In this document: one piece after another, positions 55,772 to 57,392 of the stretch
Layout of the letters: each line of letters starts with the position of its first letter
Numbering within the stretch: position 1 is the first letter of the stretch
Notes under the pieces: generated by a model
What the model saw: only the letters and a program-made list of their open reading frames with translations
Database searches by the model: none
Told to the model about the DNA's origin: nothing
Origin: JBCFBK01 sp038562555
Lineage (GTDB): Bacteria > Bacteroidota > Bacteroidia > Bacteroidales > Prolixibacteraceae
Assembly: GCA_038562555.1 (NCBI GenBank)
Contig: JBCFBK010000038.1
Location: forward strand, 1 to 57,392
Direction: 5' to 3'
DNA length: 57,392 nucleotides
Made by a program: the position numbers and the translations under genes

Positions 55772-57392
55772 TTACCTGACCACCTCAACCCATCGGCCCG
55801 GTTTGCGGGCGTAGATGCGGTTGTCATACATCGCTTCACACTGCACCGACGGAAGGTAGAATGTTCCTTCATAGGCCGCGTTAAGCAGGATACGGAATGT
55901 CTTCTGTTCGCCCGGCTTCAGATCAAAGTAGGTGTATACCCGGTCGTCCCTGACATTTTGATAATCGAAGGGGTCGCTTTTCAACGAACTTTCCAAATCA
56001 TTTGCCCGGCTGTTCAGGATCTCCCAACCCGGGGGGAAGATCGTTGTCAGCGCCAGTTCCCGGTAGGTCTCCCGCTGTCCCGGATGCCTGACCCGAACCT
56101 CCGCCACCAGGTCAGTTCCCTGGCGAATGACAGCCGGATTGATCTGCCGGCCCTGCAGGTCAGTGTAGCTGACTTCCAGCAGGAGGTTGTCCTGAACCGA
56201 CGTGCTGTCGCCGGCTACCGGAATCCCCTCGGCGATTACGCGCGCATAAAGGTATTTATTGGAGTTATTTTGAACCTTCACGGAGGCCTTCTTATTGTTT
56301 TTCAGTGGCAGGACCTTTTGCCAGAGCACTTTCTGTGTAGCCACTTTTTCAATTTCGGAGCCATTTACAGAAACCCCGGCATTCAGTTGCCCCTGTCCGG
56401 GATACCCTCCGCCTGCAAAATGAGCGACAGCCAGCAGGCAGTATGCTGTGGTTTGCGTACTCATCCATTCGCCCGATGCCAGGTGCGCCGACAGATCTGC
56501 GATCAGGGGGAAAGCTTCTGTTTTCCGGTTGAGCAGAACCAGTGTCTCAGCAATCATGGCCCGGTCTCTCAGCTCAGATCCGTATGTGCCGGAAAGCTCC
56601 CGGTAGGTGTTTACCTCTCTGGATAACCGGTTGATCAGATTTTCGGCCACTTCCGGACGTCCGGCCAGGATGTAGGCCGCCGCAAGGTTCCAGCGGGCCA
56701 TCAGGCCCAGTCCGCTTTCCTCCCGCAACCTGTTCATGGCCCCAAATTCAGGGCTGCCGGCTAAAGCCAGTGTATACAGGCGGTAAGCCTGGATCAGGTC
56801 GTCCTGCACATAGCTGGCCGTCCCTTTGCGCCAGTTTCGCGCCTCATTTTTCTGAAAGTCAAGCCATTTATCTTTCACGCCGAAGGGCATTGAATAGCCC
56901 GCCTCTTCGGCCTTCAGCATAAAATGGCCCGCATAGCTGGTCCCCCAGGGCGATGAATACGGAGTACCGGGCCAGTAACTCATTCCTCCGGTACCCAGGA
57001 TAAATCCGGGTAATTGTACCAGGGCCGCACGGATATAGCCTTCCGCCGCCTTCTTTTGCTCTGCCGTGACTTCTGTGAGCCTTCCCAGCAGCAACTGCGG
57101 GAAGGCACCTGAAACGACCTGTTCAATGCAACCATGTGGATACCGGATCAGTTCACTGAGGCGGCTGCTAAGGTTCAGCGGCGGTATTTCGGAAAGCTCA
57201 AGCCGTGCCGCGTTGGTTCCCGGCATACCGGGTGCCTCAATTGCAGCTTCCCAGCTCTCGCCGGCTGCTATGAGCCCGGCGGTGACATCGACAACCCGCG
57301 GATTGGAAGGCCTGACTTCAATTTCAATTTCCTGGCTGGCCGAATAGCTTCCGCTTTTCGCGGTCACACTGATCTTGCCGACGCCGGTTTTT
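55772..57392 (-). CDS. bacterial alpha-2-macroglobulin, N-terminus outside the window
   Basis: Large periplasmic protease trap or envelope-defence protein, usually 1,500-1,900 residues. About 540 C-terminal residues are visible; the reading frame stays open to the right edge. The thioester motif is intact in Y-P-H-G-C-I-E-Q, followed by the helical thioester domain (repeated W-x-x-x and A-Y-I-L-A-G-R patterns) and a receptor-binding-like beta domain ending the protein. It lies 22 bp upstream of pbpC, consistent with the known pairing of the two genes in which the trap protects periplasm damaged by proteases while PBP1C repairs the wall. Confidence 0.9.
   Translation of the reverse strand, partial: KTGVGKISVTAKSGSYSASQEIEIEVRPSNPRVVDVTAGLIAAGESWEAAIEAPGMPGTNAARLELSEIPPLNLSSRLSELIRYPHGCIEQVVSGAFPQLLLGRLTEVTAEQKKAAEGYIRAALVQLPGFILGTGGMSYWPGTPYSSPWGTSYAGHFMLKAEEAGYSMPFGVKDKWLDFQKNEARNWRKGTASYVQDDLIQAYRLYTLALAGSPEFGAMNRLREESGLGLMARWNLAAAYILAGRPEVAENLINRLSREVNTYRELSGTYGSELRDRAMIAETLVLLNRKTEAFPLIADLSAHLASGEWMSTQTTAYCLLAVAHFAGGGYPGQGQLNAGVSVNGSEIEKVATQKVLWQKVLPLKNNKKASVKVQNNSNKYLYARVIAEGIPVAGDSTSVQDNLLLEVSYTDLQGRQINPAVIRQGTDLVAEVRVRHPGQRETYRELALTTIFPPGWEILNSRANDLESSLKSDPFDYQNVRDDRVYTYFDLKPGEQKTFRILLNAAYEGTFYLPSVQCEAMYDNRIYARKPGRWVEVVR

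Noticed and set aside
1..57392. CRISPR arrays, tRNA genes, insertion sequences and prophage
   Set aside because: No array of 25-40 bp repeats with regular spacers, no cloverleaf-like sequence with a T-arm motif, and no transposase, integrase or phage protein was seen on either strand.

Overview
This window is a chromosomal segment of a member of the Bacteroidota, most likely Bacteroidales or Marinilabiliales. The evidence is the gene content: a class III glutamine synthetase, PurM of the ~390-residue type, DUF2851 and DUF4294 proteins, a DUF151 nuclease with a UVR tail, and a purM-prfA-pyrF block. Upstream regions carry the Bacteroidota promoter form (TTTG at -33, TAnnTTTG at -7), and Shine-Dalgarno sequences are mostly absent. 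Placement below phylum is inference. I saw no tRNA, rRNA, CRISPR array, transposase or phage gene.

Layout. 1-6.7 kb (all minus): an alpha-L-rhamnosidase cut by the left edge, dnaB, ddl, an RluD-type pseudouridine synthase and a PASTA-domain membrane protein. 6.9-9.7 kb (minus): rpmH, then a glycosyltransferase-like protein, an ECF sigma factor and rsmG in one overlapping operon. 9.9-14.4 kb (plus): tgt, an LptF/LptG-type permease, and the carboxyltransferase and biotin-carrier subunits of a biotin-dependent carboxylase. 14.4-19.5 kb (minus): ispE, gcvP, a metallo-hydrolase and pcm. 19.7-28.4 kb: a degenerate oxidoreductase-like protein, a DUF4294 protein, arginine deiminase, a TrmH-type methyltransferase, a large OmpA/TPR lipoprotein, a deoxynucleoside kinase, a prolyl oligopeptidase and a small membrane protein. 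28.4-39 kb: pnp-rpsO, DUF2851, a VTT membrane protein, pyrF-prfA-purM, an MFS transporter and ilvA. 39.2-46.1 kb: the most unusual part. Glutamine synthetases of class III, class I-like and class II lie within 7 kb. The class I-like gene is in a tight plus-strand operon with an aminoglycoside-phosphotransferase-fold kinase and a HAD class IIA phosphatase-like protein. 46.5-57.4 kb: serS, rpmA-rplU, a DUF151 nuclease, a CNT nucleoside transporter, thyA-folA, ppa, pbpC and an alpha-2-macroglobulin cut by the right edge.

How the genes work together. Most are housekeeping genes for translation (rpmH, rpsO, rplU, rpmA, prfA, serS, tgt, rsmG, rluD), nucleotide supply (pyrF, purM, thyA, folA, deoxynucleoside kinase, nucleoside transporter), the envelope (ddl, pbpC with alpha-2-macroglobulin, LptF/G, OmpA/TPR lipoprotein) and nitrogen or amino-acid metabolism (three glutamine synthetases, arginine deiminase, ilvA, gcvP). 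The best candidate for an undescribed system is the ligase-kinase-phosphatase operon at 41664-44930. The second is a set of intergenic tracts made of degenerate 7- and 8-bp tandem units. The 9-mer CTTACGACT occurs eight times in four of these gaps, where less than one copy is expected by chance in the whole window.
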